The notes under the pieces are model-generated. The model was not told where the DNA came from. It saw nothing but the letters and a program-made list of their open reading frames with translations, and did no database searches. Below are positions 1 to 8,541 of a stretch of 64,000 bases of DNA, piece by piece (within the stretch, counting starts at the first letter, position 1; every line of letters starts with the position of its first letter). Source of the DNA: Sphingopyxis sp. H073 (lineage in GTDB: Bacteria; Pseudomonadota; Alphaproteobacteria; Sphingomonadales; Sphingomonadaceae). Position numbers and translations under genes: made by a program. The stretch is from positions 124,001 through 188,000 of the forward strand of contig NZ_LNSG01000009.1 of assembly GCF_001468395.1 (NCBI RefSeq), given 5' to 3'.

Positions 1-1
1 C

Positions 2-349
2 CCGCCTGCCGAGCAGGCCGATCCGGCTGCGCCTGCTCCCGCGAGCGCTCCGTCCGCGGGTGAAGCCGCCAAGCCGGCACCTTCGGGCGCGGCCGCCACG
101 CCCGCACAGGTTGCGCAGATCGTCAATCAAGAGTTCGCATCCTATGACGCGGACAAGAGCAGCGACCTCAACCAGTCGGAATTCGCGGCCTGGATGAAGA
201 AGCTGCGCACCGCGACCGAGCCGTCGATCGATCCCGAATCGGAGCAGGTCAAAACCTGGGTCGGCCAGGCTTGGGCAGCGGCGGACGCCGACAAATCGGG
301 TGCCGTCAGCAAGGACGAACTGACCGGCTTCCTGTCGCGCGGCGCCTGA
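2..349 (+). CDS. EF-hand domain protein, C-terminal part only
   Basis: The frame is open from the left edge to a TGA at 347-349, so the start lies outside the window. The visible 115 residues begin with an Ala/Pro-rich low-complexity stretch of about 40 residues. Two EF-hand loops follow: one centred on YDADKSSDLNQSEF and one on ADADKSGAVSKDEL. Both keep the D-x-D-x-S pattern and the final Glu of a calcium loop; the second has Ala where an Asp is usual at the fifth ligand. Small EF-hand proteins with a signal peptide and Pro/Ala linker are common in sphingomonads and are thought to be periplasmic calcium binders. The specific role is unknown. It converges on the next gene. Confidence 0.75.
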   Translation, partial: PPAEQADPAAPAPASAPSAGEAAKPAPSGAAATPAQVAQIVNQEFASYDADKSSDLNQSEFAAWMKKLRTATEPSIDPESEQVKTWVGQAWAAADADKSGAVSKDELTGFLSRGA

Positions 350-377
350 TTTTCAGCGCCGTTGGTAAAGGAGCGTC

Positions 378-405
378 GCAGCCGTCGGAGAAATCCGGCG
401 GCTGC
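378..405. terminator. Strong hairpin between convergent genes
   Basis: Bases 378-389 pair with 394-405 (12 bp including one T-G wobble) around a GAAA tetraloop. It sits between the converging EF-hand gene and rnk. Neither side has a clear T tract, so a role as a bidirectional terminator is inferred from position and stem strength. Confidence 0.45.
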
Positions 406-420
406 TTCGCACCGGGCAGG

Positions 421-834
421 TCATGCCGCGCGCGGCGGCTGCAGGACTGCACGGATGGTAAGCGCGCGTTCCTGCCCGTCGCGGTCGGGCCAGAGAATCG
501 CGCTACCGGCACGCATTCCGATCAACCCGGCGCCGACGGGCGTGAGGATGGAAATGCGCCCTGTCGCGATATCGGCGTCGGAAGGATAGACGAGGCGCAC
601 GCTGCGGACGGCGCCGTTCGCCGCGTCGACGAAATCGACCTCGCTGTTCATCGTCACCACGTCGCGCGGGACGTGACGTTCCTTGTGGATTGTCGCGCGG
701 CCGATCTCGCGGAGCAGAAGCTCGCTGACTTGCGGCATGCGCTTTTCGACGCCGATCGCGAGGTCGGTGAGCGCGTCGGCCTCACGATCGATCATATGGA
801 CGGGCGGCTTTCTGACGGCCTTTGCGTTGGTCAT
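421..834 (-). CDS. rnk: Nucleoside diphosphate kinase regulator (Rnk / GreA-GreB C-terminal family)
   Basis: This 137-residue protein matches the Rnk family, which carries the FKBP-like C-terminal domain of the transcript cleavage factors GreA/GreB. The family pattern shows in VTMNSEVDFVD, RLVYPSDADI, ISILTPVGAGLIGM and in the WP at the end of the fold. Rnk proteins bind RNA polymerase; in E. coli and Pseudomonas Rnk influences nucleoside diphosphate kinase levels. The N-terminal 45 residues are helical and lack the long Gre coiled coil with its acidic tip, so cleavage activity is not expected. It appears to be a single-gene unit, convergent with the EF-hand gene. Confidence in the family is high and in the exact role moderate. 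Confidence 0.88.
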   Translation of the reverse strand: MTNAKAVRKPPVHMIDREADALTDLAIGVEKRMPQVSELLLREIGRATIHKERHVPRDVVTMNSEVDFVDAANGAVRSVRLVYPSDADIATGRISILTPVGAGLIGMRAGSAILWPDRDGQERALTIRAVLQPPRAA

Positions 835-1051
835 GGGGATGCTTTCAGCAGAATAGGGGACGGGCGCCCGAAAGGCTTCCCATCTGGAAGTTTCGGAAGT
901 TTCACCCCGGGCTGCCGGGGCGTGACGCGCCGGAACCCGGGGCTAGATGCCCGCGAGAAGCTGTCCCCCATGGTGGCGGAAGCGAAGATGGTGCTGCCGA
1001 ATCTGCATGGCGCGATGATGTGCTGCCCGCGCCAACAAGTAAAGCGTGCAG

Positions 1052-1783
1052 CTACAGCAGGCCGAGCCCGCGAAGGCTGCGATGGTCGGCGCCGCCGATA
1101 ACGATGTGATCGTGAAGGACGATGCCAAGCTTGCCCGCGGCCGCCGCAAGCTCGCGCGTGATCGCGATATCCTGCCGGCTCGGTTCTGGATTGCCGCTCG
1201 GATGATTGTGGACGACGATGATCGCAGCCGCACCGAGTTCGAGGCCGCGCTTCACGACCTCGCGAACATAGATCGCCGACTGGTCGATGGAGCCCTCGCT
1301 CGCCACCTCATCGCGGATCAGCATGTTGCGCGAGTTGAGATAGAGTATGCGCACGCGCTCGATATCGATCGGCCCCATGTCGGCGCGCAGCCAATCGAGC
1401 AGCGCGTCCCAACTGGACAGCAGAGGCTTCTCGCGGAACTCGCCCTTCAGCATCCGCAGGCTCGTCGCCTGGACGATTTTCAGCGCGGCGACGGCAGTGT
1501 CCCCCATGCCGCTGACACGGCGAAGCGATTCGGGATCGGCGCTTGCCAGTTGTGCCAACGACCCGAATTCGTGGAGCAGCGCCTTCGCGAGCGGCTTCGT
1601 GTCGCGACGCGGGATCGCCAGCGCGAGCAAATATTCGACCAGCTCGTAATCGGCCATGCCCTCGGGATCGGTCAGCAGGCGGGAGCGCAGGCGCGCGCGG
1701 TGGCCGCTGTGGTCGTGAAGGGGTGCGGGTGCATCGGCCATGGCGCGGGCATAACCAGCTTGTGGGGCGCACTCAACGGACAT
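1052..1783 (-). CDS. radC: RadC family protein, JAB/MPN domain
   Basis: A 243-residue protein with the usual RadC layout: an N-terminal helix-hairpin-helix region (about residues 25-100, with GSLAQLASADPESLRRVSGMG) and a C-terminal JAB/MPN metallo-domain. The JAMM signature HNHPSGNPEPSRQD supplies two His, a Ser and an Asp zinc site. RadC was long linked to DNA repair, but its biochemical role is unsettled. An in-frame Met at residue 15 (start at 1741) gives a more typical N terminus, so the first 14 residues may not be translated. It is divergent from ydbH. Confidence 0.9.
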   Translation of the reverse strand: MSVECAPQAGYARAMADAPAPLHDHSGHRARLRSRLLTDPEGMADYELVEYLLALAIPRRDTKPLAKALLHEFGSLAQLASADPESLRRVSGMGDTAVAALKIVQATSLRMLKGEFREKPLLSSWDALLDWLRADMGPIDIERVRILYLNSRNMLIRDEVASEGSIDQSAIYVREVVKRGLELGAAAIIVVHNHPSGNPEPSRQDIAITRELAAAAGKLGIVLHDHIVIGGADHRSLRGLGLL

Positions 1784-1938
1784 AAGGTTCCCGGCCTATG
1801 GCTACGTCCCTATTGTTGCAGCCAATTGCGCCATTCTGGCGTTATCTGGCGGGCAGGGACGGACCTGCCGGGGGCGCATGAGGAAAAGAGCATAAGCGTC
1901 GTGACGTCATCCGCCACCATAGCCGCTTCGGTACCGGC

Positions 1939-4900
1939 ATGACCGCCGGGGAAGCGGCGCCGCGACGGCGGCTGCATATGCACAGGATATTGTTCAAGAA
2001 GCGCTGGATGACGACGGGCGCCGTCGTCGCGCTTGCGGCGGTGGCGTGGATGGCGCGCGAACCGATCGCCGACAGGATCATTCGAGACCAGTTCGACAGT
2101 CGCGGGATCCAGGCTAGTTACACGATCGACAAGATCGGCTTCGGCTCCGAACAATTGTCCCATCTGGTCATCGGCGATCCGGCGCGGCCCGACCTCACCG
2201 CCACCCATGTCGAGGTGCGTATCGGCTATGGCTGGTCGGGCCCCTATGTATCGGGCGTCATCGCCGATGGCGTTCGCCTCTACGGCCGCTTCGTCGACGG
2301 GCGATTGTCGCTGGGCTCGCTCGACAGGTTCCGTGATCCGACGGACACTACCCCCTTCGCCTTGCCCAACCTTTGGGTGAGGGTTGCCGATGCCCGCGCG
2401 CGGGTCGAAACCCCGTGGGGCAATGTTGGCGCCGCGCTGAACGGCAGCGGCAACCTGCGCCGGGATTTTTCGGGCAAGCTGGCCCTGGTGGCGCCCCGGA
2501 TCGCCACCGCCGGCTGCTCGGTGCGCGACGCGAGCTTTTACGGCACGGTCGACGTGCGGAATGTACGGCCGCGGCTCAACGGTCCGTTGCGCGGCGCCTC
2601 GCTCAGCTGCGCCGACGGCCGCGTCAGCGCCTTGTCGCCGCAGATCGCGCTCGATGTGTCGCTCTCCGAAGATTTGCGAAGCTGGAGTGGTACGGCGGAC
2701 GCGAGCATCGCGAAACTTGCGGCAGGGGTAATTGCGGCCGACCGGCTCGGCGTCAACGCCGCGTTCGACGGCACCGCGGACCGGACCGCGATCGACGTCG
2801 ACGCAGCGATGGCCCGGCTTCATGGCGAAGCGTTCGCGGCGCGCGGCGTCACGCTGACCGCGAAGGGCATCGTCGGCAAGCAGGCTCCGACGATCGAAGG
2901 CAGCATCCGCGTTTCGCAGGCAAGCGGCAGCGTCGCGCTTCGCCGGTCGATCGTCGCTGGCGCCGAAGAATGGTCCGGAAGCCCGGTCGGCCCGCTGGCC
3001 AGCCGCGCGGCGAAGGCGCTTGCGGCCATGCTCGCCGATACGAGCGGCGAAACGGCGTTCGCATTGAAGGGCGCAGGCGCCGAGGCGCGAATCGACCTGC
3101 TGGAGCCCAGGCTGACGAGCGCCAGCGGCGGGCGCTTCATCGGCAGCGACGGCAGCCGGATCGCCTATCTTTTCGGGGGCCCCAAACCCGCAGTGACCGC
3201 AAACGGGAGCTGGACCTTCGGCGGCGGCGATCTGCCGTCGGGTTCGCTGACGCTCGATCGCAGCGCCGACGGGTCGGTGAGCGGCCTCGCGCGCTTCGAC
3301 GCCTATGCGGCCGAAGGCGCCCGGCTTGCGCTCGACGCGATCCGCTTTTCCGGGAAACCGGGCGGCCCGCTGCGCTTCGCGACACGCGCCGAGCTTTCGG
3401 GGCCGATCGGCGATGGCCGCGTCGACCGGCTGAGCATTCCGCTCGCCGGCGCGCTCGCTCCGACCGGCGATTTCGCGCTCAACGGTGGATGTACCCGGAT
3501 CGGGATCGACCGGATTGCCCTATCGGGGTTCCGGCTCGACAAGACGGGCATGGACCTGTGCAGCCGCCCGGACACGCCATTGCTGAGCGCCGGTCCGGGC
3601 GGCCTGCGCGGCGCAATCCGCATTCCGGGAATCAGGCTCCGCGGGGCCAGCGGTTCCGCTCCCGTCGCTTTAGATGCCCGCAGTGCCGAGATCGATCTCG
3701 CGACGATGCGCTGGGCGATTGCGCTCGCCGACGTCCGGCTTGGGCAGGGCGACAGCGTGACGCGTTTCGCGGCGCGGCGGATCGCCGGGCGGAACGCGCC
3801 GCACGGCATGGCGGGCGAATTGGTCGGAGCGAGCGGGAAGATCGGCGCCGTCCCGCTCGAGATGAGCGAAATCGACGGTCGCTGGCGCTGGGCCGGCGGC
3901 GCGCTGACGCTGGACGGCGGACTGGCGGTTGCCGACGCCGAGCAGGTCGACCGATTCGAGCCGCTCTTCAGTCGCGACGCCAGTCTCCGGTTCGCCGGCG
4001 GCGTGATCGACGCAACCGCCGGTTTCAGCGAGCGAAAGACGGGGACGAAGATACTCGACACGGTGATTCGACACCGGCTGGGCGATGGAACCGGCTCGGC
4101 CGATCTTGTGGTGCGCGAGCTCCGCTTCGGCGAAGGTTTCCAACCCGACCAGCTCACGCATCTGGCGCTGGGTGTCGTTGCAAACGTCCAGGGGTCGGTC
4201 GTCGGGGACGGGCATATCGAATGGACCGCCGACGGTGTGAAGAGCCGCGGAACCTTTGCCACCGCGAACACCGATCTGGCGGCCGCCTTCGGCCCCGTGA
4301 CCGGCCTGACTACGACCCTGACCTTCGACGATCTGCTCGGCCTGAAGACCGCGCCGCGTCAGCAGGCGCGGGTGCAAGAGGTCAACCCCGGCATTCCCGT
4401 GGTCGACGGCGCGATCGAATATGAGCTGCTCGGCGACAACCGGGTGCGGATAGAGGGCGGGCGCTGGCCCTTTGCCGGCGGCGAATTGCTGCTTCACCCG
4501 ACAACGCTCAATTTCGCCGCCGATCAGCCGCGGCGGCTGTCCTTCGACGTCGTCGGCGTCGAGGCCGCGGTGTTCCTGCAGAATTTCGGCTTCGACAATA
4601 TCAACGCGACCGGCAAGTTCGACGGCACGCTGCCCGTCGAATTCGACGGGCTCGGTGGGCGGATTGTCGATGGGCGGATCGACGCGCGCGATGGCGGCGG
4701 TACGCTCGCTTATGTCGGTGAGTTGTCGAACCATAATCTCGGCACGATAGCGAATTTTGCCTTTGGCGCGCTGCGCAGCCTCAAATATGACGATCTGACG
4801 ATCATCCTGAACGGGGACCTCGACGGCGAAATGGTGACCGATATCCGTTTTGGCGGCGTGGGGCAGGGCGCAGGCGCAACGCGCAATTTTCTGACCAACC

Positions 4901-5097
4901 GGATCGCCAAGATCCCTCTCGTGTTCAACGTGAAGGTTACGGGACCGTTCCGGCAACTCGTGACCTCCGCCAAGGGGCTTTACGATCCCACCGTGTGGAT
5001 CGAACAGAATCTCACCCAGTTGATCCAGCAACAGGAAGCGGCCACGGCAGGTCAACCGAGCCCTGTTCAGCCCCCAGAAAGCGAGCCCGTGCAATGA
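1939..5097 (+). CDS. ydbH: YdbH-family intermembrane lipid-transport protein
   Basis: A 1052-residue AsmA/TamB-like protein. A single N-terminal membrane segment (about residues 27-42) anchors it in the inner membrane. The rest is a long series of short beta strands typical of hydrophobic-groove bridge proteins, ending in the conserved YdbH C-terminal region (GELSNHNLGTIANFAFGALR and FNVKVTGPFRQLVTSAKG). In E. coli, YdbH spans the periplasm and works with the lipoprotein YnbE in phospholipid traffic to the outer membrane, partly redundant with TamB and YhdP. The two following genes are the YnbE and YdbL partners, which makes the assignment firm. Met14 (1978) and Met24 (2008) are possible alternative starts. 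The stop overlaps the ynbE start as ATGA. Confidence 0.87.
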   Translation: MTAGEAAPRRRLHMHRILFKKRWMTTGAVVALAAVAWMAREPIADRIIRDQFDSRGIQASYTIDKIGFGSEQLSHLVIGDPARPDLTATHVEVRIGYGWSGPYVSGVIADGVRLYGRFVDGRLSLGSLDRFRDPTDTTPFALPNLWVRVADARARVETPWGNVGAALNGSGNLRRDFSGKLALVAPRIATAGCSVRDASFYGTVDVRNVRPRLNGPLRGASLSCADGRVSALSPQIALDVSLSEDLRSWSGTADASIAKLAAGVIAADRLGVNAAFDGTADRTAIDVDAAMARLHGEAFAARGVTLTAKGIVGKQAPTIEGSIRVSQASGSVALRRSIVAGAEEWSGSPVGPLASRAAKALAAMLADTSGETAFALKGAGAEARIDLLEPRLTSASGGRFIGSDGSRIAYLFGGPKPAVTANGSWTFGGGDLPSGSLTLDRSADGSVSGLARFDAYAAEGARLALDAIRFSGKPGGPLRFATRAELSGPIGDGRVDRLSIPLAGALAPTGDFALNGGCTRIGIDRIALSGFRLDKTGMDLCSRPDTPLLSAGPGGLRGAIRIPGIRLRGASGSAPVALDARSAEIDLATMRWAIALADVRLGQGDSVTRFAARRIAGRNAPHGMAGELVGASGKIGAVPLEMSEIDGRWRWAGGALTLDGGLAVADAEQVDRFEPLFSRDASLRFAGGVIDATAGFSERKTGTKILDTVIRHRLGDGTGSADLVVRELRFGEGFQPDQLTHLALGVVANVQGSVVGDGHIEWTADGVKSRGTFATANTDLAAAFGPVTGLTTTLTFDDLLGLKTAPRQQARVQEVNPGIPVVDGAIEYELLGDNRVRIEGGRWPFAGGELLLHPTTLNFAADQPRRLSFDVVGVEAAVFLQNFGFDNINATGKFDGTLPVEFDGLGGRIVDGRIDARDGGGTLAYVGELSNHNLGTIANFAFGALRSLKYDDLTIILNGDLDGEMVTDIRFGGVGQGAGATRNFLTNRIAKIPLVFNVKVTGPFRQLVTSAKGLYDPTVWIEQNLTQLIQQQEAATAGQPSPVQPPESEPVQ

Positions 5098-5309
5098 CCA
5101 TAAACGAAAATAGCGAACGGAGGCTGATGATCGGACGGCGGTTCGTGGTGATCGTGATGGGGACGGCAGCGCTTGGCGGCTGTGTCCAGATCGAAACGCC
5201 CGACAAACCGATCGAAATCAACCTCAACATCAACATCAAGCAGGAAATTGTGTACAAGCTTGATGGAGATGCCAAAAAGCTGATTGAGCAGAATAGCGGA
5301 ATATTCTGA
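5094..5309 (+). CDS. ynbE: YnbE-like small outer-membrane lipoprotein
   Basis: A 71-residue lipoprotein precursor. After a short charged N terminus and the hydrophobic stretch VVIVMGTAALGG comes the lipobox LGGC (Cys at about residue 30). The mature peptide contains the family core IETPDKPIEINLNINIKQEI and ends with DGDAKKLIEQNSGIF. YnbE multimers cap the outer-membrane end of the YdbH bridge in E. coli. The ATG at 5094 overlaps the ydbH TGA, which indicates translational coupling; Met12 (5127) is a possible alternative start. The gene is easily missed because of its size, but neighbours and motif agree. Confidence 0.87.
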   Translation: MTINENSERRLMIGRRFVVIVMGTAALGGCVQIETPDKPIEINLNINIKQEIVYKLDGDAKKLIEQNSGIF

Positions 5310-5319
5310 CCAGATAGGA

Positions 5320-5721
5320 ATGATGATGCTGAAACTGGGAAAACCGGCGGGATGGGCAATGGCGGCGGTGGCCGTGACGGCAGCGGTAGCGCTGGCGGTG
5401 CCTTCCGCCATGGCGCAACGCGATCCGGCTTATGAGGCGGCGCGTTCGGCGGGGCAGATCGGTGAGCAGCCCGACGGCTATCTGGGCTTTGTCACCAGCC
5501 CGACCCCCGCGGTGCGCGACATGGTCAACGACATCAACATCAAGCGCAAGGCGGCCTACACCAGCGGCGCGCCGGCAGGCAGCACGGTCGAGCAATTCGC
5601 CTTCGTCACCGGGTGCAACCTGATCGCCAAGACGCGTCCGGGCGAAAAATACAAGGCGCCCGATGGCCGCTGGCTGACCCGCGACAGCGGCGCGCCGGTG
5701 CGGGATTCGCGCTGCCCGTAA
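5320..5721 (+). CDS. ydbL: YdbL family periplasmic protein (DUF1318)
   Basis: The third gene of the ydbH-ynbE-ydbL operon, about 133 residues. A signal peptide (AAVAVTAAVALAVPSAMA) precedes a mature domain with the family features GYLGFVTSPTP, VNDINIKRKAAY and GCNLIAKTRPGEKY. E. coli YdbL is a periplasmic factor proposed to modulate YdbH-YnbE complex assembly. Three consecutive ATGs stand at 5320, 5323 and 5326. AGGA at 5316-5319 is best spaced for 5326, and the upstream ATG at 5284 would overlap ynbE and add a non-signal N terminus. A good terminator follows at 5856-5878. Confidence 0.85.
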   Translation: MMMLKLGKPAGWAMAAVAVTAAVALAVPSAMAQRDPAYEAARSAGQIGEQPDGYLGFVTSPTPAVRDMVNDINIKRKAAYTSGAPAGSTVEQFAFVTGCNLIAKTRPGEKYKAPDGRWLTRDSGAPVRDSRCP

Positions 5722-5855
5722 GATGATGGATTGCAAGGCGGCCCGCGGGCTGCAGATGCCGCCGCGCCCCTAAACGCGGCGGCATTTTTGCGTGTGACAG
5801 CCAAGCATTGACTTAATCGGGCGTCGTTCCTAAACGGGCCGCGCCTTAGGGGTCT

Positions 5856-5878
5856 CCCGAATTTTCGGGCCTTTTTTT
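5856..5878 (+). terminator. Intrinsic terminator of the ydbH-ynbE-ydbL operon
   Basis: CCCGAA (5856-5861) pairs with TTCGGG (5864-5869) and is followed by CC and seven T (5872-5878). It lies between ydbL and atpI. The loop is tight, so probably only five pairs form. Confidence 0.65.
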
Positions 5879-5926
5879 GCAGGCAGAGGCGAGTATTTCG
5901 GCTCTGTTTCAGGAGGATGGCGGAAA

Positions 5927-6247
5927 ATGACGGAGAATGGCAGCGATCCGGAACCAGCTTCGGAGGATTCGCGCCTGGTCTCGCTCGAAAAGCGATTGGA
6001 CCGGGCCGAAGCCGCAGAAGCGGAGCGGACCGCAGTGAATGCTGGACCGGAGTCCGATGCCAACTACCGGCTCGGGAACCGCGTCCTGGCCGAGCTGCTG
6101 GGCGGATTGATCGGGGGCGGGCTGTTCGGCTGGCTGATCGATCGTTTCGCGGACACGTCGCCCTGGGGCTTGTTGGTGATGTTGTTCCTGGGGATCGTCG
6201 TGGCGTTCCGGAACATCATTCGCCTGACATCGACGCCCCGCAAATAG
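5927..6247 (+). CDS. atpI: ATP synthase assembly protein AtpI
   Basis: A 106-residue protein with a charged coiled N terminus (residues 1-45) and two membrane segments joined by a short loop (ELLGGLIGGGLFGWLIDRF and GLLVMLFLGIVVAFRNI). This is the AtpI layout; AtpI helps assemble the c-ring and is the usual first gene of an atp operon. AGGAGG at 5911-5916 lies about ten bases before the ATG. It is followed by the F0 genes atpB, atpE, b' and b, while F1 genes are absent, as is usual in Alphaproteobacteria, where F0 and F1 genes sit in separate loci. Confidence 0.88.
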   Translation: MTENGSDPEPASEDSRLVSLEKRLDRAEAAEAERTAVNAGPESDANYRLGNRVLAELLGGLIGGGLFGWLIDRFADTSPWGLLVMLFLGIVVAFRNIIRLTSTPRK

Positions 6248-6314
6248 CGGGTCGCAAAGGAAATTTCCGCGGGACGGCCGAACGCGCCGCCCCGCAATGC
6301 GCGTGGAGTGAAGA

Positions 6315-7100
6315 GTGGCGGCGGAATCCGGCAAGATCGACCCGATGCACCAGTTCGAGGTGACCCCGCTCGGCGGCGGTTTCAACCTTGGCGGGCATGA
6401 AGTGTTCTTCACCAATAGTGCGCTGTGGATGGTGATCGCAGCGGTCGTCCTCGGCCTCTTCATGTGGGGCGGGATGCGCCGCCAGCTGATCCCGGGCCGC
6501 TGGCAGGTCGCGGTCGAAAGCTTCACCGGCTTCATCTCGAACATGATGACCGCGAATATCGGGACCGAAGGGCGCAAATATACGCCTTACGTCTTTTCGC
6601 TCTTCATGTTCATCCTCTTCTGCAACCTGCTCGGCATGCTGCCGCTCGGCGTGCTCGGCGTGCATCCCTTCACCGTCACGAGCCACATCGCGATCACCGG
6701 CGTTCTGGCGCTGTTGTCCTTCTCGATCGTCCTCGTCGTCGGCTTCTGGCGCCATGGTCTGCACTTCTTCTCGCTGTTTGTGCCGCACGGTACGCCGCTG
6801 CCGATGATTCCTTTCATCGCGGTTATCGAGTTCATCTCCTTCATGATCCGTCCGTTCAGCCTCGGTCTGCGTCTTTTCGTCGCGATGACCGCCGGCCACG
6901 TGCTGCTGAAGGTGCTGTCGGGCTTCGTGATCAATGGTTTCAACGCCGACAATCTGATGATCGGTTCGGTCGTGTCGGTGCTCAGCTTCACGCTGATGAT
7001 CGGCATCAGTGCGCTCGAACTGCTCGTCGCCGGCATCCAGGCCTATGTTTTCGCCCTGTTGACCTCGCTGTATATCAACGACGCGGTCAACCTTCACTAA
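6315..7100 (+). CDS. atpB: F0F1 ATP synthase subunit a
   Basis: A 261-residue integral membrane subunit of the proton channel, with five to six hydrophobic helices. The essential Arg of the stator half-channel is in FSLGLRLFVAMTAGH, and the last helix has the conserved LELLVAGIQAYVFALLTSLY. It works with the AtpE ring to couple proton flow to rotation. The start is a GTG at 6315; the next in-frame ATG, eleven codons in, would delete conserved N-terminal residues. It lies between atpI and atpE on the same strand. Confidence 0.96.
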   Translation: MAAESGKIDPMHQFEVTPLGGGFNLGGHEVFFTNSALWMVIAAVVLGLFMWGGMRRQLIPGRWQVAVESFTGFISNMMTANIGTEGRKYTPYVFSLFMFILFCNLLGMLPLGVLGVHPFTVTSHIAITGVLALLSFSIVLVVGFWRHGLHFFSLFVPHGTPLPMIPFIAVIEFISFMIRPFSLGLRLFVAMTAGHVLLKVLSGFVINGFNADNLMIGSVVSVLSFTLMIGISALELLVAGIQAYVFALLTSLYINDAVNLH

Positions 7101-7141
7101 TTTCGTTTTACAATAAACGCTTACACCCAAGGAGTAGTATA

Positions 7142-7369
7142 ATGGACGCAGAAGCAGCAAAGCTGATCGGTGCAGGTCTCGCCGCTATCGGTGCCGGCAT
7201 GGCCGCCATCGGCGTGGGTAACGTCTTCGGTAGCTTCCTCGAAAGCGCACTGCGCAACCCTGCGGCCGCCGACGGCCAGCAGGGTCGCCTGTTCATCGGC
7301 TTCGCCGCTGCCGAACTTCTCGGCCTGCTGGCGTTCGTCGTTGCGATGATCCTGCTCTTCGTCGTCTGA
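7142..7369 (+). CDS. atpE: F0F1 ATP synthase subunit c
   Basis: A 75-residue hairpin proteolipid. Helix 1 (about residues 8-33, Gly/Ala-rich) and helix 2 (about 50-75) are joined by the polar loop ALRNPAAADGQQ. The proton-carrying Glu is residue 58 in FAAAELLGLLAF. The ATG at 7142 is set by AAGGAG at 7129-7134. The frame is open far upstream into atpB, so gene finders may over-extend it, but the ribosome site and family length fix this start. It forms the rotor ring next to subunit a. Confidence 0.96.
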   Translation: MDAEAAKLIGAGLAAIGAGMAAIGVGNVFGSFLESALRNPAAADGQQGRLFIGFAAAELLGLLAFVVAMILLFVV

Positions 7370-7451
7370 TTTCGACGATCGGGTGACGCCGGCCTCCTAG
7401 CGGGGCCGGCTGCACCATCTGCAGGTTTTCAAGTTTTAGGGTTCGCCTTCC

Positions 7452-7952
7452 ATGCCCCAGATAGCCCAGCTCACCGCTGACAATTGGTATCTTGCCTCGC
7501 AGCTTTTCTGGCTGCTGGTCGTGTTCGCCGGCATTTATGTCGTGATCGGCCGCGGCATGCTGCCCAAGATCGAAGCGACGGTTGACGCGCGCGACCGCAA
7601 GGTTGCCGACGATCTGGCGGCGGCGAAGGCGGCCCATGCGGCTGCCGATAACCTCGAGGAAAGCTACCGCCAGCAAAGCGAAGCAAGCCGCGCCGCCGCG
7701 CAGAAGGCGGTTGCCGACGCGAAAGACAAGGCCGCGAAGGATGCCGAAAAGCGTCTGGCGAAAGTCGACGCCGAGCTTGGCGACAAGCTTGCGGCGGCCG
7801 AAACCGAGGTCGCCGCTGCCCGCAAGTCGGCGATGGCGGAAATTGAATCGGTCGCGGCCGAAGCGGCAAGCGACCTCGTCGCCAAGCTGTCGGGGGCGAA
7901 GGTCGCGGCGGCGGACGCCAAGGCGGCTGTAAAGGCGGTGCTTCATGGCTAA
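7452..7952 (+). CDS. F0F1 ATP synthase subunit b' (AtpG/AtpF2)
   Basis: A 166-residue peripheral-stalk subunit: one membrane segment (about residues 15-35, LASQLFWLLVVFAGIYVVIG) followed by a long Ala/Lys/Glu-rich coiled coil. Alphaproteobacteria carry b and b' as a heterodimer rather than a b2 homodimer. This first copy, starting MPQIAQLTADNW, is the b' type. Its end overlaps the b gene start by eight bases, consistent with coupled synthesis in equal amounts. Confidence 0.93.
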   Translation: MPQIAQLTADNWYLASQLFWLLVVFAGIYVVIGRGMLPKIEATVDARDRKVADDLAAAKAAHAAADNLEESYRQQSEASRAAAQKAVADAKDKAAKDAEKRLAKVDAELGDKLAAAETEVAAARKSAMAEIESVAAEAASDLVAKLSGAKVAAADAKAAVKAVLHG

Positions 7953-8487
7953 TTTCTCCATCATTTTGTCCGAAGCCGCAGGCGAAGCGCACGCCGATCC
8001 GACCGCCTTCGGCCTGAATGCGACCGTATGGGTCTCGATCGCGATGCTCGTCTTCCTGGGCATTCTGGTCTGGAAGAAGGTGCCGGCGGCGATCGGCGCC
8101 ATGCTCGACAACAAGATTGCCGAGATTTCGAAGCAGCTCAAGGAAGCCGAACAGCTCCGCCTCGACGCCGAATCGCTGAAGGCTGAATATGAAGCCAGGC
8201 TCGCCCGAGCGGCGAAGGAAGCCGACGAAATGCGCGCGCGCGCCGATGCCGAGGCCGAAGCGCTCGTCGCCAAGGCCAAGGCCGATGCCACAGCGCTGAT
8301 CGCACGCCGCAAGCAGATGGCCGAAGACCGTATTGCTGCGGCCGAAGCCAATGCCCTTGCCGAAGTTCGCACCGCAGCTGCAAAGGCAGCTACCGACGCG
8401 GCGGCAAGGCTGATCGCGGACAAGCATGACGCGAAAGCCGATAAAGCGCTGATCGACGACGCGATCGCAGCGGTCGCGAAGGGCTGA
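7945..8487 (+). CDS. atpF: F0F1 ATP synthase subunit b
   Basis: A 180-residue peripheral-stalk subunit. A short N-terminal region is followed by a membrane helix (about residues 27-45, VWVSIAMLVFLGILVW) and a long charged coiled coil ending in a polar tail. It pairs with b' to hold the F1 head against the F0 channel. It is the last gene of the F0 operon; a strong terminator follows 25 bases after the stop. Confidence 0.95.
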   Translation: MANFSIILSEAAGEAHADPTAFGLNATVWVSIAMLVFLGILVWKKVPAAIGAMLDNKIAEISKQLKEAEQLRLDAESLKAEYEARLARAAKEADEMRARADAEAEALVAKAKADATALIARRKQMAEDRIAAAEANALAEVRTAAAKAATDAAARLIADKHDAKADKALIDDAIAAVAKG

Positions 8488-8512
8488 GCCCTTCGATATC
8501 GCAGAGACAAGG

Positions 8513-8541
8513 CGCCCGCGGATTTCCGCGGGCGTTTTCTT
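8513..8541 (+). terminator. Intrinsic terminator of the F0 atp operon
   Basis: CGCCCGCGG (8513-8521) pairs perfectly with CCGCGGGCG (8526-8534) around ATTT, followed by TTTTCTT. Its T tract touches the stop codon of the convergent glutathione transferase gene at 8540. Confidence 0.85.
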
